DNA from: an uncultured Persicobacter sp.
GTDB lineage: Bacteria; Bacteroidota; Bacteroidia; Cytophagales; Cyclobacteriaceae
Assembly (NCBI GenBank): GCA_947498325.1
Contig: CANMKE010000023.1
Coordinates: 1 to 64,000 of the forward strand
DNA length: 64,000 nt
Direction: 5' to 3'
Positions 44,171 through 52,800 of the stretch are shown here, piece by piece. Under the pieces are notes generated by a model. It ran no database searches. It was not told the origin of the DNA and worked only from the letters and a program-made list of their open reading frames with translations. How positions within the stretch are numbered: the stretch's first letter is position 1; each line of letters opens with the position of its first letter. The translations under genes and the position numbers were made by a program.

Positions 44171-45554
44171 AAATTATACCTATTACGACCATACCATCAG
44201 CCTTTGTCCTGAATGCCTGAAGCGCATAGATGCGAAAATCGTTTTCGAAGATGAAAAGGTGTTTATGCTGAAGCGTTGCCCGGAACATGGCCGGACGAAA
44301 GTGCTGATTGCTGATGATATTGATTATTATAAGAATATCAGGAATTACAATAAACCTTCCGATATTCCTTATCGGTTTAATGCAAAAACCCATTACGGTT
44401 GCCCTTACGATTGTGGCCTCTGCCCTGACCACGAGCAACACTCCTGCCTGACGGTAGTAGAAATCACCGACCGCTGTAACCTGACTTGCCCAACCTGCTA
44501 TGCTGGCTCCTCGCCTACAGCCGGAAGGCACCGGACTTTTGAGGAGGTGCGGAAAATGCTCGACGTGGTGGTGGAAAATGAAAAGGAGCCCGATGTGGTG
44601 CAGATTAGTGGCGGTGAACCCACCTTGCATCCGCAGTTATTTGAAATTCTGGATTACGCGAAAAGTTTACCGATCAAGCACCTGATGATCAATACCAATG
44701 GTATTCGGATTGCACAGGAGCCGGAATTTGTGGCGCGCCTGAAATCGTATATGCCCGATTTTGAGGTTTACCTGCAGTTTGATTCTTTTGAGGATCAGGC
44801 CTTGCAGAAAATGAGGGGCGCATCACTTGCCAAGATCAGGGAACAGGCGATGGCGGCACTGAACAGGCACAATTTATCTACCACGCTTGTGGTTACACTT
44901 GAAAAGGGACTCAATGATCACGAGCTCGGCAAAGTGATTGACTATGGCCTTCAGCAGCGATGCGTGCGTGGGGTTACTTTTCAGCCTACGCAATCCGCCG
45001 GCCGGCTGGAAAATTTCAGTCAGGAGAAAAACAGGATGACCCTCACAGAGGTAAGGCGCAAGCTGCTCGAACAGGCCCGTATTTTTGAACCTGCAGATAT
45101 TATTCCCGTCCCTTGCAATCCTGATGCACTGGCCATGGGTTATGTCTTTAAATCTGAATGGGGGAATTATCCGCTGACGCGCTATATTGATCCTTCGGAC
45201 CTGTTGGACAACAGTAAAAATACCATTGTTTTTGAGGGGGACGAGGTGCTGCAAAATCGAATGGTTGAGGTCTTCAGTACAGGTATTTCCGTTGATCGCG
45301 TTAGTTCAAAATTCAAGGATTTGTTATGTTGCTTGCCTGCCGTGCAAACTTCAACCTATGGCTACGACAATGTTTTCCGGGTCATTATCATGGATTTTGT
45401 TGATGCCCATAATTTCGATGTTCGGGCAATAAAGAAGTCGTGTGTGCATATTGTCAATAAGGACAATCAGATTATTCCTTTTGAAACGATGAACATCCTT
45501 TACCGCGACGAGCTTGCTGAACAGTTAAAAAACCTTCAATCCCAATACGAATGA
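44160..45554 (+). CDS. Radical SAM enzyme with extra Cys clusters, resembling tetraether lipid synthase (Tes/MJ0619 type)
   Basis: The 464-residue product has the radical SAM triad Cys106-x3-Cys110-x2-Cys113 (CNLTCPTCY) and GGEP at 151-154. Before it lies a Cys-rich N-terminal region: Cys16-x2-Cys19, CPEHG at 40-44, the GCPYDCGLCPDH block with Cys81, Cys85 and Cys88, and Cys96. Further Cys residues at 319 and 390-391 could bind another cluster. This layout is that of the MJ0619/Tes group, whose archaeal members join lipid chains by C-C bonds. Bacterial members are mostly uncharacterised. The gene overlaps the Lgt-like gene upstream (11 bp) and the small membrane protein downstream (4 bp). A lipid substrate is inferred from the family and the partner. 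Confidence 0.85.
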   Translation: MPVRNYTYYDHTISLCPECLKRIDAKIVFEDEKVFMLKRCPEHGRTKVLIADDIDYYKNIRNYNKPSDIPYRFNAKTHYGCPYDCGLCPDHEQHSCLTVVEITDRCNLTCPTCYAGSSPTAGRHRTFEEVRKMLDVVVENEKEPDVVQISGGEPTLHPQLFEILDYAKSLPIKHLMINTNGIRIAQEPEFVARLKSYMPDFEVYLQFDSFEDQALQKMRGASLAKIREQAMAALNRHNLSTTLVVTLEKGLNDHELGKVIDYGLQQRCVRGVTFQPTQSAGRLENFSQEKNRMTLTEVRRKLLEQARIFEPADIIPVPCNPDALAMGYVFKSEWGNYPLTRYIDPSDLLDNSKNTIVFEGDEVLQNRMVEVFSTGISVDRVSSKFKDLLCCLPAVQTSTYGYDNVFRVIIMDFVDAHNFDVRAIKKSCVHIVNKDNQIIPFETMNILYRDELAEQLKNLQSQYE

Positions 45555-45730
45555 ACTACCTTGTTTTAATTATCCTGATTTATATCTTCTGCCATATTCC
45601 TGCAATAGTATTGCTGATTTTGGGTTTTAAGGCGCGTCAGGACAAACCATCTCGGGCGATGAAGTACTTCATCTTTGCAGCGATTTATTTCGTGATTGGA
45701 ACGGGGATATGTGGAAGCCTGTTATCCTGA
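45551..45730 (+). CDS. 59-residue two-helix membrane protein, third gene of the operon
   Basis: The ATG at 45551 overlaps the TGA of the radical SAM gene (ATGA), a classic coupling arrangement. The 59-residue product has two hydrophobic helices (about 3-25, YLVLIILIYIFCHIPAIVLL, and 40-57, FIFAAIYFVIGTGICGSLL) joined by a short basic loop (KARQDKPSRAMK). It has no known family. The tight overlap, hydrophobic profile and codon use support it as a real gene. It may hold the radical SAM enzyme at the membrane. Confidence 0.7.
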   Translation: MNYLVLIILIYIFCHIPAIVLLILGFKARQDKPSRAMKYFIFAAIYFVIGTGICGSLLS

Positions 45731-45775
45731 TCTTTAATGGATTTAAATATAATTATTCCGACAAAGACTGTTGCG

Positions 45776-45874
45776 TAACAAAAAAAGAAGGGTAACGAAC
45801 CGAGCGGTTCATTACCCTTTCTACCCAACATCAACCTATGTTAGTTATTAATCAAAGGTTGTGCCGAAAATCAA
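45776..45874 (-). ncRNA. Divergent copy of module A of the terminator-hairpin element
   Basis: On the minus strand, CATAGGTTGATGTTGGGTAG is followed by the stem AAGGGTAAT/GTTACCCTT, the inner hairpin GAACC-GCTC-GGTTC, and TTCTTTTTTT. The leading 20 bases and the inner loop match module A of the 192-bp element exactly. The outer stem has changed on both sides in a way that keeps pairing. That points to a conserved RNA structure. The function is not known. Confidence 0.5.
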
Positions 45875-46082
45875 TGACGGTATTGGCGTTTATCAAAAGC
45901 GAAGTATTAATACTGAAAATTGATATTGTCGTGGTTTTTGCAAACAGGTCTTCATGAAAATAGCACCGAGAAAGAGACGGAGTACTGATGATAAGCTGTG
46001 AGCTCGGAAAGCGCATGAAAAATAATCACAACTTGTGGTATCGTATATAATAGGGCTGTAAGAGCATATTTCCCTGTTTTTG

Positions 46083-46274
46083 GGCATAAAAAAAAGCTCG
46101 GGAACCACTCCGAGCTTCAAACTAATACCAACTATAACCTATGAACCACTATGATTATACTTTTTCAGAATAGGGACGTCAAAAGTAAAAAGAAGGGAGC
46201 CGAACCGAGCGGTTGAGCTCCCTTTCTACCCAACATCAACCTATGCTAATAGTTAGGCAAAGCCTGTGCCAAAA
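46083..46274 (-). repeat. 192-bp terminator-hairpin element, copy 2
   Basis: Identical to 42912-43103 except for one base in the module A stem. On the minus strand that change turns an A-T pair into a G-T wobble, so pairing is kept. The copy sits downstream of the EamA gene (minus strand), where it could terminate its transcript or be a separate small RNA. No terminal inverted repeats or target duplication were recognised at its ends. Confidence 0.8.
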
Positions 46275-46371
46275 AGCGTGATTCGTAGGGTTAAATGTGT
46301 GAAATAAAACTATTTTTTTGAGCGGATGGTCAGTTCCTGTTAAATGTCAATTTTCGAAATGACCAATTGCC

Positions 46372-47289
46372 TTATTCGTGGATCTCCACAGTAGGGGTCG
46401 GGCTTTGCTGAGGTCGTTTTTTGGTTTTGCCCTTTTGGGTGGAGAAGTGCACCATATAAATACCAATCACGACAATAATCCCTCCGCTGATGTGCCAAAG
46501 GGAAAGGGTTTCGCCAAGCCACAGCCAGGCGATTACGGCAGAGAAGATCGGCTGAATCAACAGGGTGGGCGATACCAGTGACGCGCGGATATGTCCCTGC
46601 GCATAATTGATCATAAACCAGGCTCCGGCCTGAATCAAAATACCCATTGCGGCAAACATTTGCCATGAATGCAAGGAGTAGCCAGTAAAGGGGGCGTGAA
46701 GCAATAGGGCGTAAAGCCCCAGGGCTACCGTGGTGGCGATGGAACTGAAAAACAGAAAAGGGATGGTTTCAAGCTGCTTTCTGCCGCTTTGGGTACACAG
46801 CATAAAGCCGGCATAAAACAGACCAGCGAGCAAGCCGAGGAGTAAGCCCTCCAATAGACCTGCCGGCACGTAAAAGTCGTGGATAATCAAAAAGGATACC
46901 CCCGTAAAGGCCGCAAGCAAACCCAGCCAAAAGGTCACCGGATGGCGCTCCTTAAAAAAGAGGGTTGCACCGATTCCCACCCACAGGGAGGCCAGATTGA
47001 CCACCAAGGTGGGCATGGTGGCATTGGAAGCCATGATTCCCATAGACCAAAGGGCCATATCGGAGGCAAGGAATATGCCGGCAAGTGTGGCAATGGCAAT
47101 CCCTTTGAGCGGATAGCGTGTGTTGTTTTTGAAGGTAGTCCACAGGAATGGAAAAAGAATCACCAGCGAACCGATCAGCAGTCGGTAAAATACAGCAATG
47201 ACGCCCGGTGCGGCGGCCGCTTTAATAAAAACAGGTGATGCGGAGATCAAAAGGGCCCCCAGTGCGAGGGCTGCATGCGCTTTTTTCAT
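46372..47289 (-). CDS. EamA/DMT-family permease
   Basis: The start is set at the ATG at 47289 (305 residues). An upstream in-frame TTG overlaps the -7 box and cannot be the start. The product has ten hydrophobic helices in two halves (compare ALGALLISASPVFIKAAAA at the start with LVSPTLLIQPIFSAVIAWLWLGE in the second half), the hallmark of EamA drug/metabolite transporters. A short basic tail ends the protein. The substrate is unknown. It lies between the lipid-type operon and the PUFA locus, but is transcribed in the opposite direction, so it has no clear link to either. Confidence 0.9.
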   Translation of the reverse strand: MKKAHAALALGALLISASPVFIKAAAAPGVIAVFYRLLIGSLVILFPFLWTTFKNNTRYPLKGIAIATLAGIFLASDMALWSMGIMASNATMPTLVVNLASLWVGIGATLFFKERHPVTFWLGLLAAFTGVSFLIIHDFYVPAGLLEGLLLGLLAGLFYAGFMLCTQSGRKQLETIPFLFFSSIATTVALGLYALLLHAPFTGYSLHSWQMFAAMGILIQAGAWFMINYAQGHIRASLVSPTLLIQPIFSAVIAWLWLGETLSLWHISGGIIVVIGIYMVHFSTQKGKTKKRPQQSPTPTVEIHE

Positions 47290-47310
47290 GAATTCAATCG
47301 ATTTAGAATA

Positions 47311-47318
47311 CAAAGTTA
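47311..47318 (-). promoter_or_regulatory. -7 box of the EamA permease gene
   Basis: On the minus strand the sequence reads TAACTTTG, an exact match to TAnnTTTG, 21 bp upstream of the ATG. Confidence 0.6.
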
Positions 47319-47684
47319 GGGGCTATTTTTTTTGTTCCTATACCGAGGGGGCGAAATAACTTTTTTTGCCCATTTTATGAGGCGGATAAAAAGATGGTTT
47401 TAGGTCTCAGTTTCCTTTTTACCTGTGGGAATGGTGGAGGCCGTTTGGAGATTAGGAGCGGGAGGAGGCATTGGTCAGCAAAGACCATTATAGCGATGGC
47501 ATGGGCTTGTTCATTTCCTGAAACTAATCAGTTGATTGGAAACTGAAGGTTAATTTTTTCAAAAAAATGATGAGCCCTAACTCCCTCATGCTTAGGGCGC
47601 GCAACGACTTCAGTTTTATTTTTGTTCATTATTTTCATAAAAAATTATCGAATTTTGTCACAAAACAGGGGTCGGAATTGCCTA
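47319..47684. other. Gene-free stretch upstream of the PUFA locus
   Basis: About 370 bp between the divergent EamA and pfaA genes. It should hold regulatory sites for the PUFA operon, but no palindrome or repeated box stands out. Confidence 0.4.
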
Positions 47685-47692
47685 TACGTTTG
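47685..47692 (+). promoter_or_regulatory. Probable -7 box of the pfa operon
   Basis: TACGTTTG matches TAnnTTTG, 47 bp upstream of the pfaA start codon. A good -33 partner at the usual spacing was not found. Confidence 0.45.
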
Positions 47693-47739
47693 TGAAATGA
47701 AAAAAATAACGGCATAACCGTAACAAACCAAATATTTTT

Positions 47740-50700
47740 ATGGCTGACACCAATCAATTATTAAAGGAAACTCCAGTGGCAATTGTCGGAATGGCATCTG
47801 CCTTTGCAGACTCTAAAAACCTCGACCAATATTGGGAAAATATTGTCGATGGTGTTGATTGTATTACTGAAGTTCCTGCCTCCCGATGGGCAGTGGAAGA
47901 TTATTACGATGCAGATCCTCGCGCCGAGGATAAATCCTATTGTAAGATGGGCGGTTTCCTTCCTGATCTGGGCTTCAACCCTATGGAATTCGGACTTCCA
48001 CCAAACATCCTTGAAGTTACTGATGCTTCACAGTTGCTTTCCTTGCTGGTGGCACGGGATGCACTGATTGATGCCGGTTACGCACCAGGATCGGACGCCT
48101 TCACTGCCGCAATGCGTGAGCGTACAGGTTGTATTCTGGGTGTAGGTGGTGGACAAAAATTAATTACCCCACTCACCGGCAGACTCCAGTATCCTATCTG
48201 GCAAAAAGTGCTTTCATCAATGGGTTTGCCACAGGCAAAGATTGATCAGGCAATAGAAAAAATGAAAAAGGCCTACATTCCATGGACAGAGAACTCTTTT
48301 CCTGGAATGTTGGGTAATGTGATCTCTGGTCGGGTAGCGAACCGCTTCGACCTCGGAGGCATTAACTCTGTGGTTGATGCGGCCTGTGCGGCATCGTTAT
48401 CAGCCATAAAAATGGCCGTTGGCGAACTCATCGAGGGCCGTTGCGACATGATGATCACCGGAGGGGTAGATACCGACAACTCCCCATTCATGTATATGTC
48501 GTTCTCCAAAACACCGGCATTCTCCAAACAGGGCAGTATCCGTCCTTTCGATCATGAAGGCGACGGAATGCTGATCGGTGAAGGTGTCGGCATGATCGTC
48601 TGTAAACGCCTTGAAGATGCAGAGCGTGACGGCGACCGTATTTATGCGGTACTGAAAGGGATCGGCGGATCAAGCGACGGACGATATAAAAGTATTTATG
48701 CCCCTCGCCCGGAAGGGCAGGCATTGGCAATGGGCCGTGCCTATGAGGAGTCGGGTTATCCCGCACATACCGTCGGGCTGATCGAAGCACACGGAACAGG
48801 TACCAATGCTGGTGATGCTTCCGAGGCCCGCTCTATGGGCATGGTGTTCTCGGAAGGCAACGACCGCAAAAATCATATTGCACTGGGGAGTGTAAAATCG
48901 CAGGTAGGCCATTGTAAGGCTGCTGCGGGTGTTGCAGGAATGATCAAAGCCGCTTTGGCATTACACCATAAGGTGTTGCCGGGCACGATCAACGTCAGCA
49001 AGCCCAACCCAAAAATGGAAATTGAAAAATCACCCTTGTACATCAACAGCATGACAAGACCGTGGTTCAGAAAGGATTCACACCTGCCTCGCCGGGCGAG
49101 TGTCAGCGCTTTTGGCTTTGGCGGTGTGAACCTTCATATGGCAATGGAAGAGCATACTTCTACTGATGAGGCCTATCGGGTTCATCAACTGTTTCAGGGC
49201 ATCCTGTTGTCGGCACCTACTACAGCCGAACTTCAGGGCGTTGTCAGCGCACACTTAAAGGCGCTTGAAACTGCGGAAGATGCCACCTTCTACCTGAAAG
49301 AACTTGCCGTAAAATCGGCACAACAGCAAATTCCGGCAACGCACCCACGAGTGGGCTTCGTAGCCAAAGGCGTTCAGGAAGCCAACAAAAAATTTATTGC
49401 AGCGCTGAAGTTACTCAGCGAAAAACCAGGAGCGCAGTCGTGGTCACATCCACTGCTTGGCATTTGGTTCAGGGCTACAGAAGCCAACGAAAAGGCCGTA
49501 GCCTTATTTGCAGGTCAGGGGTCTCAGTACACCAATATGGGAAATGCCCTTGCGTGCAGCTTCCCACCGGTACGAAAAAGTTTTGAAGCGGCCAATCAGG
49601 TTCGTCAGGCACAAGGGTTGCCATTACTGACCGATACCGTTTTTCCTGTTCCGGCTTTTGATGCAGAAGCACAAAAAGCACAGCAGGCCGAACTGACCAA
49701 AACAAATCATGCACAGCCTGCTATTGGCGCATTGAGTGCCGGCATGTATCAGTTGCTGGCATCGGCAGGTTTTAACGCAGACTTTTTCGCCGGCCACAGT
49801 TACGGAGAAATCACAGCCCTTTGGGCGGCGGGGGTGATCGATGAGGCGACCTTCCACCATTTATCTTCTGCGCGTGGTGCGGCAATGGGAGCCAATACAG
49901 GCACTGATGCCGGTTCAATGCTTGCTGTTAAAACATCAGCAGAGGCCATTGCACCAAAGTTACAAGCCTTCCCTAATGTGCAGGTAGCGAACATCAACTC
50001 GAATCAGCAGGTGATCCTTGGCGGGGAGACTGCAAGCCTTGAAAAGTTGAAAGACAGCCTGAAAGCGGAAGGACTGATGGCCACGATGTTGCCCGTAGCA
50101 GCAGCTTTCCATACGCCATACGTCGAGCATGCTTCGGCACCTTTTGCTGCAGAAATTGAGCAGGCGACTTTTCGGGCAACAGACAAGCAGGTGTATTCCA
50201 ATACCAGCGGACAGCCTTTTGAAAATGAGCCTGAGCGCATCAAGGCAAGCCTGAAAAAACATATGCTGAGTCCGGTACATTTCCGCGAGCAGATCGAAAA
50301 TATTTACGCCGCGGGCGGACGAATTTTTGTGGAATTTGGCCCCAAGAATATCCTTTCCAATCTGGTAAAAGATATTTTGGGTGATCGTCCGCATACGGTG
50401 GTGGCGATGAATGCCAACGCCAAGAAAAACAGTGAGCAACAACTGCGTGAGGCGGTGATGCAGCTTGCTGTATTGGGCATGCCCGTTCAGCAGTTTGATC
50501 AGTTCCAGCGACCATTGACCGCGCCAACCCCTAAAGGGAAGATGAATGTCGAGATCAGTGGCAACAACTATGTTTCTCCGCAGCGTCAGCAGGCATGGAA
50601 AGAGGCCATTGCCATTGCCATCGACAATGCAGGCTCGGCAACCACCGAGGCCCCTGCCCAGGGACTGGCGGAAGAAATCGAAACGGTGATGGTGGAAACA

Positions 50701-52800
50701 CAGGACATCGCTGCCTATGTTCAGGAAAAATTACAACAAAAACAGGAATCAGAAACGAAAGAATCCATGGCTACGCAAGCACAGTTAGATAAAATTGCAG
50801 CAGATTTAGAGCGATTGACCGCTCAGCAGAGTAGAATTGAAAATATGTTGGCGGCAATATTCCAGCAACCGCTGGGTAATCTGCTTGGTGGCGGTGTTCA
50901 GGCACAGCCACAGGCCGCAATTGAAGCTCCTGCCCCTCAGGAGGCGCCTGTTGCTGCAAGCCCTCAGCCAACGGCCGTACCTGTGGCAGCCCCTGCCGAA
51001 GTAGCGACGCCAACTCCAACTCCAACTTCAGCACCAGTAGCAGCGCCAACACCAACACCAACACCAGTACCAGCGCCAGTAGCAACATCAGCGCCAGCAG
51101 CTTCAAATGGTTTGAATCGTTCAGACATCGATGCTTCATTAATGGCCGTGATCGCTGAGAAGACAGGTTACCCTTCGGAGATGTTGGAAATGTCAATGGA
51201 CATGGAAGCTGATTTGGGAATTGACTCGATCAAGCGTGTAGAGATTTTCGGAGCAATGACCGATGCCAATCCATCAATTCAGGGTGTTAATCCATCAGAT
51301 TTGGCGGAATTGCGCACCTTGGATCAAATCGCGGAATATATTGCAGGTAAAGCGGGAGCAACGGCTCAGCCAGCAGCGGCGGCACCGGTAGCAGCCCCAA
51401 CACCAACTCCAACTCCAACATCAGCACCAGTAGCAGCATCAGCGCCAGCGGCTTCAAATGGTTTAAGTCGTTCAGACATCGATGCTTCATTAATGGAAGT
51501 GATCGCTGAGAAGACAGGCTACCCTTCGGAGATGTTGGAAATGTCGATGGACATGGAAGCTGATTTGGGAATTGACTCGATCAAGCGTGTAGAGATTTTC
51601 GGAGCAATGACCGATGCCAATCCATCAATTCAGGGTGTTAATCCATCAGATTTGGCGGAATTGCGCACCTTGGATCAAATCGCGGAATATATTGCAGGCA
51701 AAGCGGGTGCAACGGCTCAGCCAGCTGCGGCAGCACCAGTAGCAGCACCAACTGCAACACCAACACCAACACCAGCTTCAGCACCAGTAGCACCATCAGC
51801 TTCAAATGGTTTGAGTCGTTCAGACATCGACGCCTCTTTAATGGAAGTGATCGCAGAGAAGACAGGCTACCCAGCCGAGATGTTGGAAATGTCGATGGAC
51901 ATGGAAGCTGATTTGGGAATTGACTCGATCAAGCGTGTAGAGATTTTCGGAGCGATGACGGATGCCAACCCATCAATTCAGGGTGTTAATCCATCAGATT
52001 TGGCGGAATTGCGCACTTTGGATCAAATCGCGGAATATATTGCAGGTAAAGCGGGTGCAACAGCTCAGCCAGCAGCGGCAGCACCGGTAGCAGCCCCAAC
52101 TGCAACCCCAACTCCAACTTCAGCACCAGTAGCAGCATCAGCCCCAGCGGCTTCAAATGGTTTGAGTCGTTCAGACATCGATGCTTCATTAATGGAAGTG
52201 ATCGCAGAGAAGACAGGCTACCCGGCCGAGATGTTGGAAATGTCGATGGACATGGAAGCTGATTTGGGAATTGACTCGATCAAGCGTGTAGAGATTTTCG
52301 GAGCGATGACCGATGCCAATCCATCAATTCAGGGTGTTAATCCATCGGACTTGGCAGAATTGCGCACCTTGGATCAAATCGCGGAATATATTGCAGGTAA
52401 AGCGGGTGCAACAGCTCAGCCAGCAGCGGCAGCACCGGTAGCAGCCCCAACTGCAACCCCAACTGCAACTTCAGCACCAGTAGCAGCATCAGCGCCAGCG
52501 GCTTCAAATGGTTTAAGTCGTTCAGACATCGATGCTTCATTAATGGAAGTGATCGCAGAGAAGACAGGCTACCCAGCCGAGATGTTGGAAATGTCGATGG
52601 ACATGGAAGCTGATTTGGGAATTGACTCGATCAAGCGTGTAGAGATTTTCGGCGCGATGACCGATGCTAATCCATCAATTCAGGGTGTTAATCCATCAGA
52701 TTTGGCAGAATTGCGCACCTTGGATCAAATTGCGGAATATATTGCAGGGAAAGCGGGCGCAACCACAGAAACAGCAACGCCGGGAAAGATCATGGCCTGA
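47740..52800 (+). CDS. pfaA: PUFA synthase subunit PfaA, zero-frame part: KS-AT-5xACP
   Basis: The 1,686-residue product is the front part of a PfaA-type iterative polyketide/fatty acid synthase. The ketosynthase (about 10-465) has active-site Cys216 (DAACAAS) and the His motifs EAHGTGT and VGHCKAAAG. The acyltransferase (about 590-890) has Ser687 in GHSYGE. A Pro/Ala/Thr linker leads to five tandem acyl carrier domains, each with the LGIDSIK motif, attachment serines at 1163, 1280, 1396, 1513 and 1630. Normal PfaA continues into a ketoreductase; here translation stops 14 residues after the last ACP, while the ketoreductase is in the -1 frame behind a frameshift-like signal. The product may be long-chain polyunsaturated acids; ACP number alone does not say which. 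Confidence 0.95.
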   Translation: MADTNQLLKETPVAIVGMASAFADSKNLDQYWENIVDGVDCITEVPASRWAVEDYYDADPRAEDKSYCKMGGFLPDLGFNPMEFGLPPNILEVTDASQLLSLLVARDALIDAGYAPGSDAFTAAMRERTGCILGVGGGQKLITPLTGRLQYPIWQKVLSSMGLPQAKIDQAIEKMKKAYIPWTENSFPGMLGNVISGRVANRFDLGGINSVVDAACAASLSAIKMAVGELIEGRCDMMITGGVDTDNSPFMYMSFSKTPAFSKQGSIRPFDHEGDGMLIGEGVGMIVCKRLEDAERDGDRIYAVLKGIGGSSDGRYKSIYAPRPEGQALAMGRAYEESGYPAHTVGLIEAHGTGTNAGDASEARSMGMVFSEGNDRKNHIALGSVKSQVGHCKAAAGVAGMIKAALALHHKVLPGTINVSKPNPKMEIEKSPLYINSMTRPWFRKDSHLPRRASVSAFGFGGVNLHMAMEEHTSTDEAYRVHQLFQGILLSAPTTAELQGVVSAHLKALETAEDATFYLKELAVKSAQQQIPATHPRVGFVAKGVQEANKKFIAALKLLSEKPGAQSWSHPLLGIWFRATEANEKAVALFAGQGSQYTNMGNALACSFPPVRKSFEAANQVRQAQGLPLLTDTVFPVPAFDAEAQKAQQAELTKTNHAQPAIGALSAGMYQLLASAGFNADFFAGHSYGEITALWAAGVIDEATFHHLSSARGAAMGANTGTDAGSMLAVKTSAEAIAPKLQAFPNVQVANINSNQQVILGGETASLEKLKDSLKAEGLMATMLPVAAAFHTPYVEHASAPFAAEIEQATFRATDKQVYSNTSGQPFENEPERIKASLKKHMLSPVHFREQIENIYAAGGRIFVEFGPKNILSNLVKDILGDRPHTVVAMNANAKKNSEQQLREAVMQLAVLGMPVQQFDQFQRPLTAPTPKGKMNVEISGNNYVSPQRQQAWKEAIAIAIDNAGSATTEAPAQGLAEEIETVMVETQDIAAYVQEKLQQKQESETKESMATQAQLDKIAADLERLTAQQSRIENMLAAIFQQPLGNLLGGGVQAQPQAAIEAPAPQEAPVAASPQPTAVPVAAPAEVATPTPTPTSAPVAAPTPTPTPVPAPVATSAPAASNGLNRSDIDASLMAVIAEKTGYPSEMLEMSMDMEADLGIDSIKRVEIFGAMTDANPSIQGVNPSDLAELRTLDQIAEYIAGKAGATAQPAAAAPVAAPTPTPTPTSAPVAASAPAASNGLSRSDIDASLMEVIAEKTGYPSEMLEMSMDMEADLGIDSIKRVEIFGAMTDANPSIQGVNPSDLAELRTLDQIAEYIAGKAGATAQPAAAAPVAAPTATPTPTPASAPVAPSASNGLSRSDIDASLMEVIAEKTGYPAEMLEMSMDMEADLGIDSIKRVEIFGAMTDANPSIQGVNPSDLAELRTLDQIAEYIAGKAGATAQPAAAAPVAAPTATPTPTSAPVAASAPAASNGLSRSDIDASLMEVIAEKTGYPAEMLEMSMDMEADLGIDSIKRVEIFGAMTDANPSIQGVNPSDLAELRTLDQIAEYIAGKAGATAQPAAAAPVAAPTATPTATSAPVAASAPAASNGLSRSDIDASLMEVIAEKTGYPAEMLEMSMDMEADLGIDSIKRVEIFGAMTDANPSIQGVNPSDLAELRTLDQIAEYIAGKAGATTETATPGKIMA
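51112..52764 (+). repeat. Five tandem ACP-coding repeats
   Basis: The attachment-serine codons lie at 51226, 51577, 51925, 52276 and 52627, so the units are 351, 348, 351 and 351 bp long. The ACP parts are almost identical at DNA level, and the Pro/Ala/Thr linkers vary slightly in length and order. Such identity marks recent homogenisation, and the copy number could change by slippage or recombination. Confidence 0.95.

Noticed and set aside
47289-47313. TTG start for the EamA permease
   Set aside because: It overlaps the -7 box; the ATG at 47289 fits the promoter and the first helix.
48273-52540. Many minus-strand frames opposite pfaA, including Leu-rich ones over the ACP linkers
   Set aside because: They are antisense shadows of the Pro/Ala/Thr and ACP codons and repeat with the ACP period.
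52747-52753. GGGAAAG as a frameshift site
   Set aside because: It is in the wrong register for -1 slippage and has no hairpin at the right distance.
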